The notes under the pieces were generated by a model. It saw only the letters and a list, made by a program, of their open reading frames with translations, ran no database searches and had not been told where the DNA came from. The translations under genes were made by a program, and so were the position numbers. From contig NC_018253.1 in the NCBI RefSeq assembly GCF_000227135.1, positions 239,477 to 303,476 on the forward strand: a stretch of 64,000 nucleotides of DNA, read 5' to 3'. Positions 46,861-58,581 of the stretch are shown piece by piece. The DNA comes from Leishmania donovani (taxonomy: Eukaryota; Euglenozoa; Kinetoplastea; Trypanosomatida; Trypanosomatidae). Positions within the stretch are counted from its first letter, which is position 1, and every line of letters begins with the position of its first letter.

Positions 46861-49800
46861 AGCAGAAAGACGCGTACGGGCGTGCCCTGCCTCAGGCTTC
46901 CAGAGAGAGAGAGAGGGGGGGAGGGAGGGAGCACAAGAACGAGTTGGGAGCTACGGAGTGCTCGAACGTGTAAGACAATCGTGTGGGCACCGCACTGCGT
47001 AGCACGTGCAAAACGATCTTTGCAGTGAGGGTGAGGCACGCATAAAAACTCACTCTCTGTTGTACTGCAGCGCATAAAGTGGCGAGCGAGTCGGAAGTCA
47101 ATCGTGAAAAAAAAAAGAAGAAAACAAAGAAGAGCAGCGCCGGCAGGAGCAGCAGCAGCAGCAGCAGTAGTAGTAGGCAACGAGAATGGATGCCGTGCGG
47201 CGCAGCCGTGTGTGCGTGTGTATTCCAAAGGAGAAAGGCAAGGCAGGGGGAGGGGCGTGAAGCGTGAAAGGTCGATGCATAGAAAGAGGAGGAGCGTACT
47301 TTTCAATACTTGGGTGGAAGCGAAAGTGTAGATGCCACCGGAGTCGGCGTGGATAATGGGGTTCGGTCCGAAATCGAAGAAGCCACCGCCACCGTGTTGC
47401 GCAGGCACGCAGATAAGTAAGTGTTGACCATAAGCTTATGTCTCTGTGTATTGCACACAAGGAGAGAGGGGACGAAGAGACGGCGGCATCTTCCCTTTTC
47501 CGTCCCTTCAATCCACATCGAGCTACAGAAAGACTAGGGGGCCACCTAGATGCGCCATTCGGCAACCACGCTCTCTCTGTCGGTATCGCTCTGCCGCTAC
47601 AGGCTGTGCTTGCCACCTCCCCAGACACACAGACACCCCCCTTTGGTGGTTGTGTGTGGGGGGGGGGAGGTGGGGGGCCTCGCTTCTGTTGTCCATGCCA
47701 CCTGTTTGAAGAAGGCAATCAACTTTCACCGCGTGTGATGGGCGAAAAACAAGCGCACGCAGCCCGTGGAACACCAACGGTCACAGCCCCGAAGATGAGA
47801 CAGAGCGGGTGTATCAGGGGAAAGGGGGAGGGGAGGGGGCTGCACCGAAGCGGCCGACAAGTATGTGGCACCCACTCTCCTCCGACAGAGATGCACAGCT
47901 GCTCGCAGGCCAAGACGCACACCCACACAGAAAGGCACCGCCCCCCCCCCGCGTGCGCAAGATCGTCTGCACCAACGGTGCACCACTCCACGAGTAGCAG
48001 CGACACACGTGCACGAGGAGGCGTAAACGACGAGAGGAAACAGACAAGGGCGGGGAGAGGGGAAAAGCCACCTGAACGGGGGTGGGGGTGCCAAGAGATG
48101 ATGGAGAACGGCGTGGGGTGGCAGCGGGCGAAAGGTAGGAGAGGGCAGCGCTCAAAAGAGGAAGGGGGAAAACAAAGGGGGTGGGAACAACACAACCACA
48201 ACGAGACGCCTATCGAGATCAGATGCGCGCGAGGAGGGGGCAAGCCAACGAGAGAGATGAGAGGGGAGAAAGCCAGAGGGCCGCGGGAGGAACAGAGAGA
48301 GAAGCTGAAAAGAGGTGGGGAGCCGTTCTCACACGCTTAGAGGTGATCTTGTGGTGCCCGTCGTTCATGGTCAATCCCCGTCGAGGTAGAGAAGTGAGTG
48401 GAAAAAGGTCTACCTCTCCCGCACTAAGAATGAAAACGACAAAAAGGCTGGTCGGTCAACTAGGCGGTAATTGCCCGTGCCGATGCGGATAAACATAAAC
48501 TATATATATATACATGTGTGTGTGTGTCGGGATGTCAGTGGAGCTGGCGAGAGGTCTCTTCTGTCTGTCCCCCGAGGCGCGCATACTACGCACGTGACGC
48601 ACACGCACCTACACGCACGCGTACACAGAAGAAGCACGCATGCACACAAAACACGAAACCGAAAGGAGCGCCCAGGAAAACGGACAGCCAAAATAGGGGG
48701 AATCAAAAAGACACGCACACGGTTGGTATCACCCAAGTCAGCAGTGATGAAGCGCCCATACACGCCTGCAGCAACGCGCCGCTCTCACGCTGCCAAGTGC
48801 ACATAACCACAGCGATCCACGCATAGACTACCCACGACAAGAGAGGGAGACTGGAGAGAAACAGGGGGGTTGGGTGGGGGCACCAGAAGCCAGGGAGCAT
48901 CCTCGAAGAGGAAATACAAAGACCACAGACGGCCGAGAAGGTCGTCGATAAAGAGAAGAGTGCGTGAGGCGGAGACAACGATGCGGCTGACAGTGAAGGT
49001 GAAGGAGAGGGGGGGACAAGAAAAGAGGGAGAAACAAGTAAGGGAAACAAAAGGTGAGGTGGGGTGGGGGGAGACAAGGGAACAGATTCGAGAACAGAGA
49101 AGAGCGGCAGCCGCCAACTGATGACAACGTCAACGATGGTAGTGACCCTACCACTAACAACCGCACGGACGAGAGAGAACAGAGAACAGAGAGCAAATAA
49201 CGCAGACGCACACATACGGAGAGAGAGACACCCCATTCGACGGCAGAGGACAGCGCTAGCAGAGAGCATGGAAGATGTGTGGTGTATGGTGTGTGTGTGT
49301 GTGTCTGGGGAGGGCGGGTGTCATGCAGAGCCACGAGCCACTGAATCGACAAGAACAGCAGAACAACGAGAGGCAGCAACTCACACGCATGGGAAGAAAA
49401 AAGAACAAAAGAGCGGCTGCATGGCACACACCGTCCGACGCAGCGACAGCGGCCACCAGTCGTCCACACCATCATCCTGTCAATCCTAAATGGATTCCCT
49501 CGCCTTCTGCAGAAGAAAAGCAAAGACGAGAGAAGAGAGGGGGGAACGAGGAAGATGGAGAGAGCGAAGCAGGGCTTACGGGTCGGGGGTGGAGGGGGGT
49601 GTAGAGGGAAGAGAGCAAAGGCACTCGAAAGGCTGAAGCAACGGCGAAGGAGATGGGGGACGAAACAGCGCTACGTGATCCGCTTCCACATACCGGAAAG
49701 GGGGAGGGGGAGGGGTGGAGAAACATGAAGGAAGAGAAAACGAAACGTAAGAAGGGCGAAGAGGAGGCCCACTCTGTGGCCACAAAGACACACACGCACA

Positions 49801-50022
49801 CGCGCACACACACAAACACACCAGCGCAGAGGAGGAGGAGGAGGGGAGGGTAGAACGGACCATAGCGTATCCACTCTTTCTGTGCGGCGAGCGAAGCTAC
49901 ACATATGGCCATCCACCGCAACCCAATCAGACAGACATACATCACCAACACACATAGATACAGCATCACGCTAAAACAAGTACAGCTCAACGTATAGCAA
50001 TGTGTGAAAGGTTAGCTCTCCT
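46861..50022. other. 3.2 kb spacer between SRPK and NMD3, no gene
   Basis: This includes a polyCAG/TAG run at 47147-47175, G runs (47660-47670), C runs (47940-47950), an AT-alternating stretch joined to GT repeats at 48500-48527, and long plus-strand polypurine sequence (48040-48320, 48840-49110, 49515-49860). Minus-strand frames here are simply the Ser/Pro/Leu translation of pyrimidine-rich DNA. I see no RNA gene. Confidence 0.5.
47147..47175. repeat. AGC/TAG trinucleotide repeat
   Basis: Six AGC units followed by three TAG units in the NMD3 5' spacer. Confidence 0.85.
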
Positions 50023-53000
50023 CTAACGCGACGGCGTCTTCTCCTTGGACGCGGCCCCAACCCCGTAGAGCCACTGATGGCTGAGCAGCTTCTTCGCTGA
50101 GGGTCGCTTCTTGGGGTCGTACGAGTGCAGGCATGACAAGATGAAGTTGGCTGCCAGTTGCGCCTCGCGGAAGCCGAGGTACGGCTCCAGTTCCATCTCC
50201 AAGTTCCGGCGCGGGTACGAGTGGTAGCGCGAGGCGTATATGAACTTGCCGTTTCGGTCCACGAAGCGGTGCAGATACTCTGGCGGCGGGCGAAACCCGC
50301 TCTTCGGTACCGGAGTCCCTTGAATGATTGCGTCGTAGTAGTCGTTGTTGCGCACGCGAATGCTTGTGATCTCTGACGGCAGTGGGCCGAGGATCTGCAT
50401 CATCATGGCGAGATGCTCGATATCCATATCGCGCGGTTCGCGCGTCTTCCTCTTTGGATCCATCAGGAAGCACCCGGTGATGAGCTCAAACGTCATGCAC
50501 CCCACGCTCCACACGTCCGTCGTGCAGGTGAAGTCAAGGCCCAGCAGTACCTCCGGTGCGCGGTACTCGCGAGTCTGGATGAGCGTGCCGCGATGGTTAT
50601 CCACGACACCAGACCGCGTGACCGGGAAGTTCTTCTTACAACGCATGAGCGGTGCCAGCAGGGAGGCGTCAACGTTGCTGCACGCAGACATCCAGTGCTG
50701 CGCAGAGCCCGGCGGCTCCAGCAGCGCCGACAAGCCGAAGTCTGCAAGATACACCAGGTGCTCCGTCGACTGCTGCGCCATGGACTTCTTGAAGTCCTCG
50801 ACGCTGATCATGTGGCTCCGCTCCTTGTTGTAAATGCAGAACTTCTCCATCGAATTCACCAGCTTCGAGTCCACCGCCGAGCACAGCACATTCTCCGGCT
50901 TGATGTCGGTGTGCACGACGTTCAGCTCGCTCAGCTCGTGTAGCGAGATGAGCACCGAGATGACAATCTCTTTAATCATGCGCAGGTCCTCGGCGTTGCG
51001 TCGGCTGCGGTCCGCCTTCATGCGTTCGATGATGGAAAGGAGGTTGGGCCCACAGAGGGGAAGGACCATGCAAGTGTGCATGCCGAACTCGCCCCGCACG
51101 TCGAAGCAGTCGATGATGTTCGTGATGGCGGCATGCCGCGGTAGACGCGCCTCTAGATAGCGCAGCAAACTCACCTCGTAGCGGGTTGCCTCCTGAACGC
51201 TGGAGCGACACTTGGCGACTTTGACGGCGACGAAGGCCTGAGACAAGCCGCGACCCAGGGTGGCGTGCTTTGTATCGTAGCCCAGCCATACCGTGCTGAA
51301 CTCGCCCCAGCCCAGCTTCTGAATCAGCACGTACCGCGAGTGAACGATGCGGCCCGGCGTCACGGTGAGATAGCCGCCTTCCTTGTACGCGTTCTTGTCC
51401 TCCTCGAAGCGGTCGCGCCACTGGTCGATGTAGCGCTGCATTTGAGCGCGGCTGGAAACAAAGGAGTAGCTCGCTAACGCCGGGGGCGCTCTCAGCATGT
51501 CGCTGGCAACTGAGCTCGTCGACGCAGTGCTCACACTCGTTTGCCGACGCACGTGAGCGCCACGCGCGCCAGCTGCGACGCCCATGTCCATGGAGGAGGC
51601 AGAGGCACTCGACGCGGCCGCAGCTACTTTGCTGGAGAAGGAGCTGCTGGCGGCAAAGGTGGCGGCGAACTTCTCGCGCGGCCCTCTCTCACGGGAAGCC
51701 ACGTTGCGTGCACTGACACTGCCGGCGCGTACCACGGTGCGCACCCTCTCCAGGCGGCCAGTGCCGCTAGCTGCAACACCGGCGGTACCACCCTTGGGTT
51801 CCGTCAAGGTCGTAGCGTTGATCGACCTGGAAAGCGACGCTGAGGACGACAGCTGTGCGCGGCTGTTAGAACTGCTTCGCGTAGCAGTGGTAGCGGCGCT
51901 GGAGCTGCAGCGGGCCTCGTCCTCCTGCACCGCGACTGGCAGCACCGTGTCGGCCGTCAGCGTCAGCGCCTGCGACGACCGCTCCGGCTTGCGCACCGCG
52001 TCGACGGAGACAGTGGGGGAAGACACAGCTGTCTTTCGCACCCGTGCAGCCATCAGGGCCGTCGACGCCACAGGCTTCATGTGCTGCTGAGACTGCACTG
52101 CCTTGCGTTGCTGTTGCTGCTGCTCCGCCTCGACAGCGTCGTCATCACTCTCCGCTAGCAGCGGTGAAAGCGGTGTGAATAAGGTCCCGTGCTGGGAGGC
52201 GATCGTGGCCGTATGCACCGGCGTCTGGGAATCCGCACGTGGCGAGTACCCTGGAGTCGTGGTCGCCGTTGTCGTCGCGGTGGCAGTTGTCGCATCACGG
52301 CTATGACTTAGCGTGGTGTGCAAGGTCGAGTAGCTGCTGTCTCTCTGGCCCGCGCTGTGGACCATGCGCAAAATGGTTGTGCCCGAGTGTGCCGTGAGTT
52401 CGCTGCAGGAGCTGCCGCCATTTAGCGGTGCAACGGCAGTGGCTGTCACCGATGTCGAGGATAATGACGCCGCGGCTGCCGTTGGATCGGCGTGGTTGAC
52501 GGACGTGACAGGCGTGCTGTTGTTGCTCGGGAGTGAGGGGACAGGAACGCGTACACTGATCACTGCCGGTGCCCTCGAAGGCGTCCTCACCTGTGTGCGC
52601 GTTTTTACCACGGCGCTCGCGCCGACACTGGTAGCGCCGGTTGGCATTGGCGGTGTCGCATTCGAGCCGCTCGCATCTGTACGGCTGTAGGAGAGGTCGA
52701 TAACGCCAAACATCGCAGGTGACTTTAGCGCCTGCGGCGATGAGGGCGTGGGTGCCAGTGGGTGTATTGGCTGCGGCTGCGGATGCGGAGTCCCGGTCGA
52801 CTGCGAGTCGATGAAGCCTTTCTCGGGCGATTGGTGTTGGGAGAACGCGTGCGGCCGCGGCGGCGACGCCCGCGAGCCGCGAGCTTCACTGAAGCAGTCA
52901 GCTTCTACCCCACCCGGCGCACTATCGTCGGCTCGGAGAGGCGTAGAGGTGGTTGCTGGCGACGTCTTCAGCGGCATCACCGGCGTCGACTCGCGCGCCG

Positions 53001-54213
53001 GCGATATAGCGGCTCGCGGATGGAGGTGCGAAGATGGCGGCGCGTCTCGGCTGAAGGGTGACGACGCGAATGCATCGCGGGGCCAGCTTACCGAAGACGG
53101 CGAGGTGTGCCGGTGGGGCACCGAAGCTGCAGTTGTGGGTAGCCGCTCCTCAAGCGAACTGTTGAGCGCCAGTGAGTTGTTGTCACCGTGCTGCCGTGGG
53201 ACGATCTTGTCCGCATCAGCATCGCCGGTGGGGACACTACCCGGGCTAGCACCTCCTGCCGCCGCGGAAGAGCTTGCGCCGACGGGTGTTGTGACGTTGC
53301 CAGGCGCATAGCGCTCCAATGTCGATTGCTGCTGCTTTTCCTGCTGCTGGGAGGCCAGCCCATCCAAGGCGCACTGATATGGTGAGGCGCCGCTCACTCG
53401 GGCGGGGCCGGCGCCTCCAGAGTGCGATGGCGACGAAGAGTTCAGCATCCCAGACTGGGCGAGCTTGCTCGGGTGAGACACCTCTTCTGGAAGCATCACG
53501 TGCCCCACGTTGCTGCGGCAGTTGCCGAGGCTCTGCTGCTGCGGAGCGCTGGCCATCATGCCACCACGGTTAGAGTTCGGGCTCGTCAAGCCGCCCCAGG
53601 AGGCTTCGCCGAACGATGTCAGCGCGGTTTTCATGTGAGGGGACTCGTTGGAAGCAACGCCGAGCGGCGACGAGTATGAAACGGCGGCTGCGATGGAGTT
53701 GAACGGCTGCGGGCAGCGGCTCTGCGGGTCTGGCGAGTGAGCCTGCAACGGAGGCAAGTGGCGCGAGGCCATCACCGACGACAGGGAAGGCGATGATGCC
53801 GCGCACCGGTTGAACCAAGTGGGGCAGACAGCGGAGAGATCAGAGTTGCTCTCATACATGCCGGCCTCCGTCATGGCGCTGCTCGGCGATGCCGAGTCGC
53901 CGAGTCGACTGTGCGGCGATGCGTGGCTGCGATAAAGGGGGGATGCTCGGTCGTATGGGTTCATGCTTCTGTCGGGCGTGGCAGGGCAGACAGTGTACAT
54001 GAGTGGCGAGCCCGGGTTGGAGGAGGACAGCGCACGAGGATGCTGCTGCTGTTGATTCTCGGGAGACGACTGAAAACACTGCTGTTTCTGCAGTCGCATG
54101 CGGTGGGGAGAGGGGCAGCGCGGTGACGCTTCCTCGTCACCGCGCACATCACGATGAGGAGGGTAACGGTGGGCGCCACCGCCGTTACCTCCGGCGGTGC
54201 AGTCGGGCCCCAT
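50023..54213 (-). CDS. SRPK-family protein kinase with ~950-residue low-complexity N-terminus
   Basis: SRPKs phosphorylate Ser in SR/RS-type RNA-binding proteins. The kinase domain occupies about 948-1396: Gly loop KLGWGEFSTVWL (966-977, the family's exact pattern), Lys in FVAVKVAK (K998), catalytic loop VVHTDIKPENVL (D1103), DFG at 1158, and EYRAPEVLLG (E1221). The HTDIKPEN loop and the IQTREYR activation segment are diagnostic of SRPK within the CMGC group. The insert between catalytic loop and DFG (about 45 residues) and the one after DFG fit the SRPK spacer position. The kinase keeps the SRPK C-lobe pattern, with TDVWSVGCMTFELITG and RDMDIEHLAMMMQILG. The 947 N-terminal residues are Ser/Thr/Ala/Pro-rich with many SP/TP sites and no recognisable domain. 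All catalytic residues are present. Start is the first ATG, just after a likely acceptor at 54298. Confidence 0.93.
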   Translation of the reverse strand: MGPDCTAGGNGGGAHRYPPHRDVRGDEEASPRCPSPHRMRLQKQQCFQSSPENQQQQHPRALSSSNPGSPLMYTVCPATPDRSMNPYDRASPLYRSHASPHSRLGDSASPSSAMTEAGMYESNSDLSAVCPTWFNRCAASSPSLSSVMASRHLPPLQAHSPDPQSRCPQPFNSIAAAVSYSSPLGVASNESPHMKTALTSFGEASWGGLTSPNSNRGGMMASAPQQQSLGNCRSNVGHVMLPEEVSHPSKLAQSGMLNSSSPSHSGGAGPARVSGASPYQCALDGLASQQQEKQQQSTLERYAPGNVTTPVGASSSAAAGGASPGSVPTGDADADKIVPRQHGDNNSLALNSSLEERLPTTAASVPHRHTSPSSVSWPRDAFASSPFSRDAPPSSHLHPRAAISPARESTPVMPLKTSPATTSTPLRADDSAPGGVEADCFSEARGSRASPPRPHAFSQHQSPEKGFIDSQSTGTPHPQPQPIHPLAPTPSSPQALKSPAMFGVIDLSYSRTDASGSNATPPMPTGATSVGASAVVKTRTQVRTPSRAPAVISVRVPVPSLPSNNSTPVTSVNHADPTAAAASLSSTSVTATAVAPLNGGSSCSELTAHSGTTILRMVHSAGQRDSSYSTLHTTLSHSRDATTATATTTATTTPGYSPRADSQTPVHTATIASQHGTLFTPLSPLLAESDDDAVEAEQQQQQRKAVQSQQHMKPVASTALMAARVRKTAVSSPTVSVDAVRKPERSSQALTLTADTVLPVAVQEDEARCSSSAATTATRSSSNSRAQLSSSASLSRSINATTLTEPKGGTAGVAASGTGRLERVRTVVRAGSVSARNVASRERGPREKFAATFAASSSFSSKVAAAASSASASSMDMGVAAGARGAHVRRQTSVSTASTSSVASDMLRAPPALASYSFVSSRAQMQRYIDQWRDRFEEDKNAYKEGGYLTVTPGRIVHSRYVLIQKLGWGEFSTVWLGYDTKHATLGRGLSQAFVAVKVAKCRSSVQEATRYEVSLLRYLEARLPRHAAITNIIDCFDVRGEFGMHTCMVLPLCGPNLLSIIERMKADRSRRNAEDLRMIKEIVISVLISLHELSELNVVHTDIKPENVLCSAVDSKLVNSMEKFCIYNKERSHMISVEDFKKSMAQQSTEHLVYLADFGLSALLEPPGSAQHWMSACSNVDASLLAPLMRCKKNFPVTRSGVVDNHRGTLIQTREYRAPEVLLGLDFTCTTDVWSVGCMTFELITGCFLMDPKRKTREPRDMDIEHLAMMMQILGPLPSEITSIRVRNNDYYDAIIQGTPVPKSGFRPPPEYLHRFVDRNGKFIYASRYHSYPRRNLEMELEPYLGFREAQLAANFILSCLHSYDPKKRPSAKKLLSHQWLYGVGAASKEKTPSR

Positions 54214-54297
54214 TGGCGTGTCTCGTCGCCTGTACTTCGGTACGTTGCAGCCCGCGTAGTGTACCAGCGATGAAGTGTCGCGTATACGTGTGCTAGC

Positions 54298-54350
54298 CTA
54301 CAGGAGGACGCCGTTAACAACAACGGTAAACAAAGAGTGTGCGCGAGGCA
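54298..54350 (-). promoter_or_regulatory. Predicted splice acceptor for SRPK
   Basis: A T-rich stretch (TTTGTTTACCGTTGTTGTT) followed by GTCCTCCTGTAG on the minus strand ends at 54298, leaving a leader of about 84 bases. Confidence 0.4.
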
Positions 54351-54505
54351 CCGCGAATACGCTGAAGGGCGGTGATGGTGTGGCCCGTGGCCGAAAACAA
54401 CAAAGTCCAAAGCAAAGGAGAGAAGCAAACCGTGGTTCCACGAGTGGCGGGCGTGCTAATATAGAAACGACGGCAGACAGTTCACCAAGCAGAAAATCGG
54501 CACGG

Positions 54506-54530
54506 GCACACACACACACACACACACACA
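54506..54530. repeat. CA dinucleotide microsatellite
   Basis: About 12 CA units in the SRPK 5' spacer. Confidence 0.9.
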
Positions 54531-54984
54531 GCACCACTCAGCGTGGTCCCGGAAAGAGATGAGAAACGAGAAAAAAAAGCCGGCAAGACGAAACAGGAAG
54601 GAGAGAGAGGGGGCGTGCCTGCACCGGAAGAAATACACACCAACGCGCACGCGCAGAGGGAGAGATCACGCACAGTGAAAGGCAGGGACGAGGGGGAGGG
54701 AAGGAAGCGGCGTCTTCTTTTTGGTCGTTGAACAAAAAAAAATAAAAGAAAAGGAAAGAAACAACGAAGAAACTTTTCTGCACTCAACGACCTGCAGAAG
54801 GAGTGGGGAAGGGGGAGGTCTGGAAGCGTGCCGACTGTGACGCAGGAGGGGAAGAGCGAGGGAGGGACTGCAGGGACAAGAGCCGAAGAAGATACCAAAA
54901 CCACAGAAGATAGGACTGAAGGGAACAAAGAGCGAGGCGAAAGCATGAACAGCAGCAACAGATGCACGCACCCACGCACGCAAG

Positions 54985-55006
54985 ATATGTATTTATATAT
55001 ACATAT
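54985..55006. repeat. AT-rich inverted repeat
   Basis: ATATGTAT and its exact complement ATACATAT are separated by 6 bases of T/A. It could form a small hairpin. Confidence 0.6.
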
Positions 55007-57303
55007 ATAGGGAACAATTAAAAAATGCAAGGGGATAGGGGTGAGGGCGCACGGAAAGAAGAGGTCAAGCAGGGAGTACGCAGATGGGGAGACGCGCAGG
55101 CGCCTCCGAACACACGTACACTCACAAGAACGTCAGAGAGAGAGAGGTAGGTGCATAGAAGACCCCACAGCCGGCAAGGATCACCCACGATCAGCGCGTC
55201 AATCAGAAAGAGAGGGGAAGGCGGGGAGGGGGGAGGGAGGGAGAGAGACACCGGTGATAATGACGCAGGCGACAAGGAAACAAAACGCCAAGACAGAAAA
55301 ATTAACAGCACACCGAGACGCGAAGAACAAAAATCATATGCTGCCCTACACATACCGACACATGCATGCACACACACGCGCACACATGCATGCATGCATG
55401 CACATAGATGTGGAGATATCCGCACACACACGCACAGACAGAGAGAGAGAAAGCGAAAATGGAAAGAACAAGGAGGTGGCCTACAGGAGGAGATTTAAGG
55501 AGCACGTGCCGGATTCGGGTGGGCTTTCTTTCTAATGCTGTTTGTTTGGTGTTCTCTTAATTTGTGTGTGTGTGTGTCGGTGTGCGCGACTACGAGACGA
55601 GAAGGGGCCGTGTGAGATAGATATAACGAAGACCAGGAGAAGCTTGGGACAGATCAAGTCAGGCACAAGGCAGAGTCGCAGGGGAAGAAAGACGAGAACA
55701 AAAAAAACGAAGTGGTGAATCACGTGACCACACGCACGCACGCTCACAGAGAGACACACACGCAGCCACACTCGAATCAAACGCACAAGAATCGATGAAG
55801 CTGATTCAGGGTGCAGAAGAGGAAAAACGGAAACAGAGAAAAGAGATGAAAATTGACCTCACCGCGTCACTCAGTCGCGCTTGTCTGAACGGCCCCGGCG
55901 TCGTAATAGAAACGCAACGGGAACAGAAGCGAGAAGACACACACGCACAAGCACACAGCGATGGAGGGAGGGGGCGCAGATCGCAAGAGAGAATGAGAAC
56001 AACAACAGCCAAAGGCAACGCAAAACAACGCCAAAGCAAGGAGAGTCAGATTACCCCAACCAGCTAGGAGATCTCCGTGAATGTGGTGCGTTTGTGTGGG
56101 AGAGGGGGGAGAAGGGGGAGAGAAGTGCGTTGGAGACGTGGGCGAATGGCCAACAAGAACAACTTCAAAAGCACCGCCGAAACAAAAAAGAGAGAACACA
56201 AGCGCCTGTGATAGTGTTGGCGTTAGAGAGAGAGAGACGGGTATGGCGCACGCACGCGCGGAGACACACGGCTCGGAGACTCAGGGTATGTACAGGAGTG
56301 CAAATCGTACACACGAATACCCCACACACACACACACGCACAAAAAAAAAATGGATGCCTTCGCGGCTACACGGCATACAGCTACAAATCACAAAGGGAA
56401 CACACAGGCAGGCGAGGAGGGAGGGGAGAGACACACTCACGCACGCCCACGCCCAACAGAACAAAGGAGGTCTAGTCGAGGTATGGTTGATAGAGGCAAG
56501 AGAAGATCTCGCTCACGCAAGAGCACGCGCACACACGTGCATACGAACAAAGGGCACGCGCACTGGTTTTTGCGTTTGTATGTGCGCGTATTCGAGTAGA
56601 TGAAGACCAACACAACACAGGGAAGAGGGGAGGAAGGGAAGAGGTCGGCAAGAGAGAGAGGGGGAGCTCAGTTGCGAGTTTCGTAGCTTGGGCGTGAACC
56701 AAACAACGGAAGCAAGCGAAAGAGAAAACAACAACAAAGAATAAACGCCGGGCAGAGGATGAAGAAGGAAGAGGGGAGGAAGTCTCGCGGAGTAGGAGGT
56801 AGAGGAGGAGGGAATACAGAGGCCTCCTCTTTCCTGTCTGTGTGTGTGTGTGTGTTCCTGTTTCTTTCTTGGTGTTTACTTTGTTGTTGCTCGGCGTCAC
56901 CGTTGTCGGTGGTGCTATTCTCCTCCCTTCTGTGGTTGTGTAGGCGCACGGTAGCAGTAAGAGAAAAACTGCGAGGAGAACGGTAGCGGAAGGCGTAGTA
57001 ATAGTAAATAGAGATGGGGAGATGTGCAGAGAAGATGCAGTGAGGAAGAGAAGCGTGAAGGAAGTCGGGGGAGCACAAACTCAGACACATGCACGCACAC
57101 CAGCTACAGTTCAAACTTGTTCGGCTGTTCCTTTGTGCTGGAGTGTGCAGGCAAGACTGTCGCAGGGCGTGCGCGTGAGGGTAGATGGGTATGTATGCGC
57201 AGGTCCACCTGAGGGGAGCTGATGGCTTTGCGTTATTCGCCCTTTCATTTTTTTCCAACTTGACACTCGGGTGTCCGTCGTGCAGTGTATGCTTGTATGT
57301 ATG

Positions 57304-57330
57304 CGCGTATATACATAGTATATATACGCG
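57304..57330. repeat. Perfect 10-base inverted repeat
   Basis: CGCGTATATA and TATATACGCG flank a 7-base loop, giving a hairpin-capable site in the TRPML-like 3' flank. Confidence 0.75.
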
Positions 57331-58581
57331 TGTGTGTGCAGCAGCGAACACGGTGATGCGAAGGAAGGGGTGGAAAGGGCCTGGCAGAGCAACCCGCACG
57401 ACGCGTCTCTCTCTGCATCTGGTGAAGTAGAGGATTAGAGGCCTCTTTTATTACCTTTTATGCTTCCCTCTCTACGGGCTCTGCTGCTCTGCCGTTTTTT
57501 CCGTTCCTGTTGTGCATGGTGTTCGTGGGGAACGCAGGTTCCCTCGTCTTCTCTTTTGATGTGGGAAGCGCGAATACGGCCTCTACTGTGGGAGCCGACC
57601 GAAGGACGGTGTGTGCGCGTGCAAGGGTACGAGTGACAGGAGAGATACGAGAGCGAAGAAGCCTTAGGCGCGTAAGGAGAAGTGTGTGCTGCCCTCTGGG
57701 ATCAAGCCCGACCGCTACAAGCCGCTACAAGAAAAAGAAAAGGCAAAGAGAGCGCCGAACCCCTCCCTGTCACCTCTGCAGAAGCGGCGCAAGACAGCGA
57801 ACGCAAGAGAGCTGATGAGTGGACGAGTAGGAAAAACTGTCTTCGTCACGACAGCAGTCACGTCTGGTCGCACACGTGCGCATAAGCGCTTTATGGTTGT
57901 GTTGCGCGTTCCCTTGGCTGGTTCGAGGGTAGCCAACACGCCGAGAAAATACAACGGCATCGCGCCAGCCTATGAAAAGGACGGGTGGGTGGAGGAATAC
58001 GGGAGTCTGTGCACAAGCGCCGCTTGCCACCGCCTCCCCTTCTATTACAGAGCGTGTGAAAGTCGTCGATGGCTTACTCAGATTCCGCTTCCAAGGCGCT
58101 CGCGCACCCCTACAAGTCGTAGGAACGCGGCTCAACAGGAGAGAGAGTGCGCGAGCCCGGAGGCACAAAACAAAAAGACAGAGCGCCAGCAGTAGGCACG
58201 CGGCTGTCATCTGCCGACGTGAAACCCAAGGGAAAGAGCCTAACGGCTCCAGAGAACGAATGAGGGAAAGAGAGAAGGCGAGCGAGAGCGCCAAAGAGAG
58301 AGAGGACGCCAAGTCCACAGTAAGCACACGCATATCTCGCGCACCGTCCTCAACGGCACACAGTCACGCGGGCGAGGAGGGGCAAGGGAGGACGAGACGG
58401 AAGCCCCGCACAGACATGAAGAAATCGATGCGCAAAGGAAAAAATTGCGGGTTTGTATCATGCCCTACCCCAGACCCCTCGGCCCCGCGGCACAGTTGCT
58501 CTCACCCACCTGTTCCTCACAGCCACCACCCTCCTCCCTTCGGCTCCATTTTTCCCTGTGTTGTCAGGTCAGCACTGCAGC

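Larger units (their letters stand above)
54214..58581. other. 4.4 kb spacer between the TRPML-like gene and SRPK, no gene
   Basis: This is the longest gene-free stretch. A likely acceptor for SRPK (TCCTCCTGTAG on the minus strand) lies at 54298. The rest is strongly polypurine on the plus strand (for example 54590-54680, 55195-55250, 56090-56135, 56640-56670), with CA repeats (54506-54530, 55730-55760, 56318-56345), A runs (54733-54743, 56342-56351) and two AT-rich hairpin-capable sequences (54985-55006, 57304-57330). No open frame has convincing composition. It must contain the TRPML-like 3' untranslated region and could hide a non-coding RNA. Confidence 0.5.

Noticed and set aside
48703..49523. 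Long Ser/Leu/Pro minus-strand frames that look like membrane proteins
   Set aside because: They are the reading of polypyrimidine sequence in two frames at once. No ATG-plus-domain support.
56668..57399. 243-codon minus-strand frame in the long spacer
   Set aside because: Translation of CT- and GT-rich repeat DNA, with no conserved motif.
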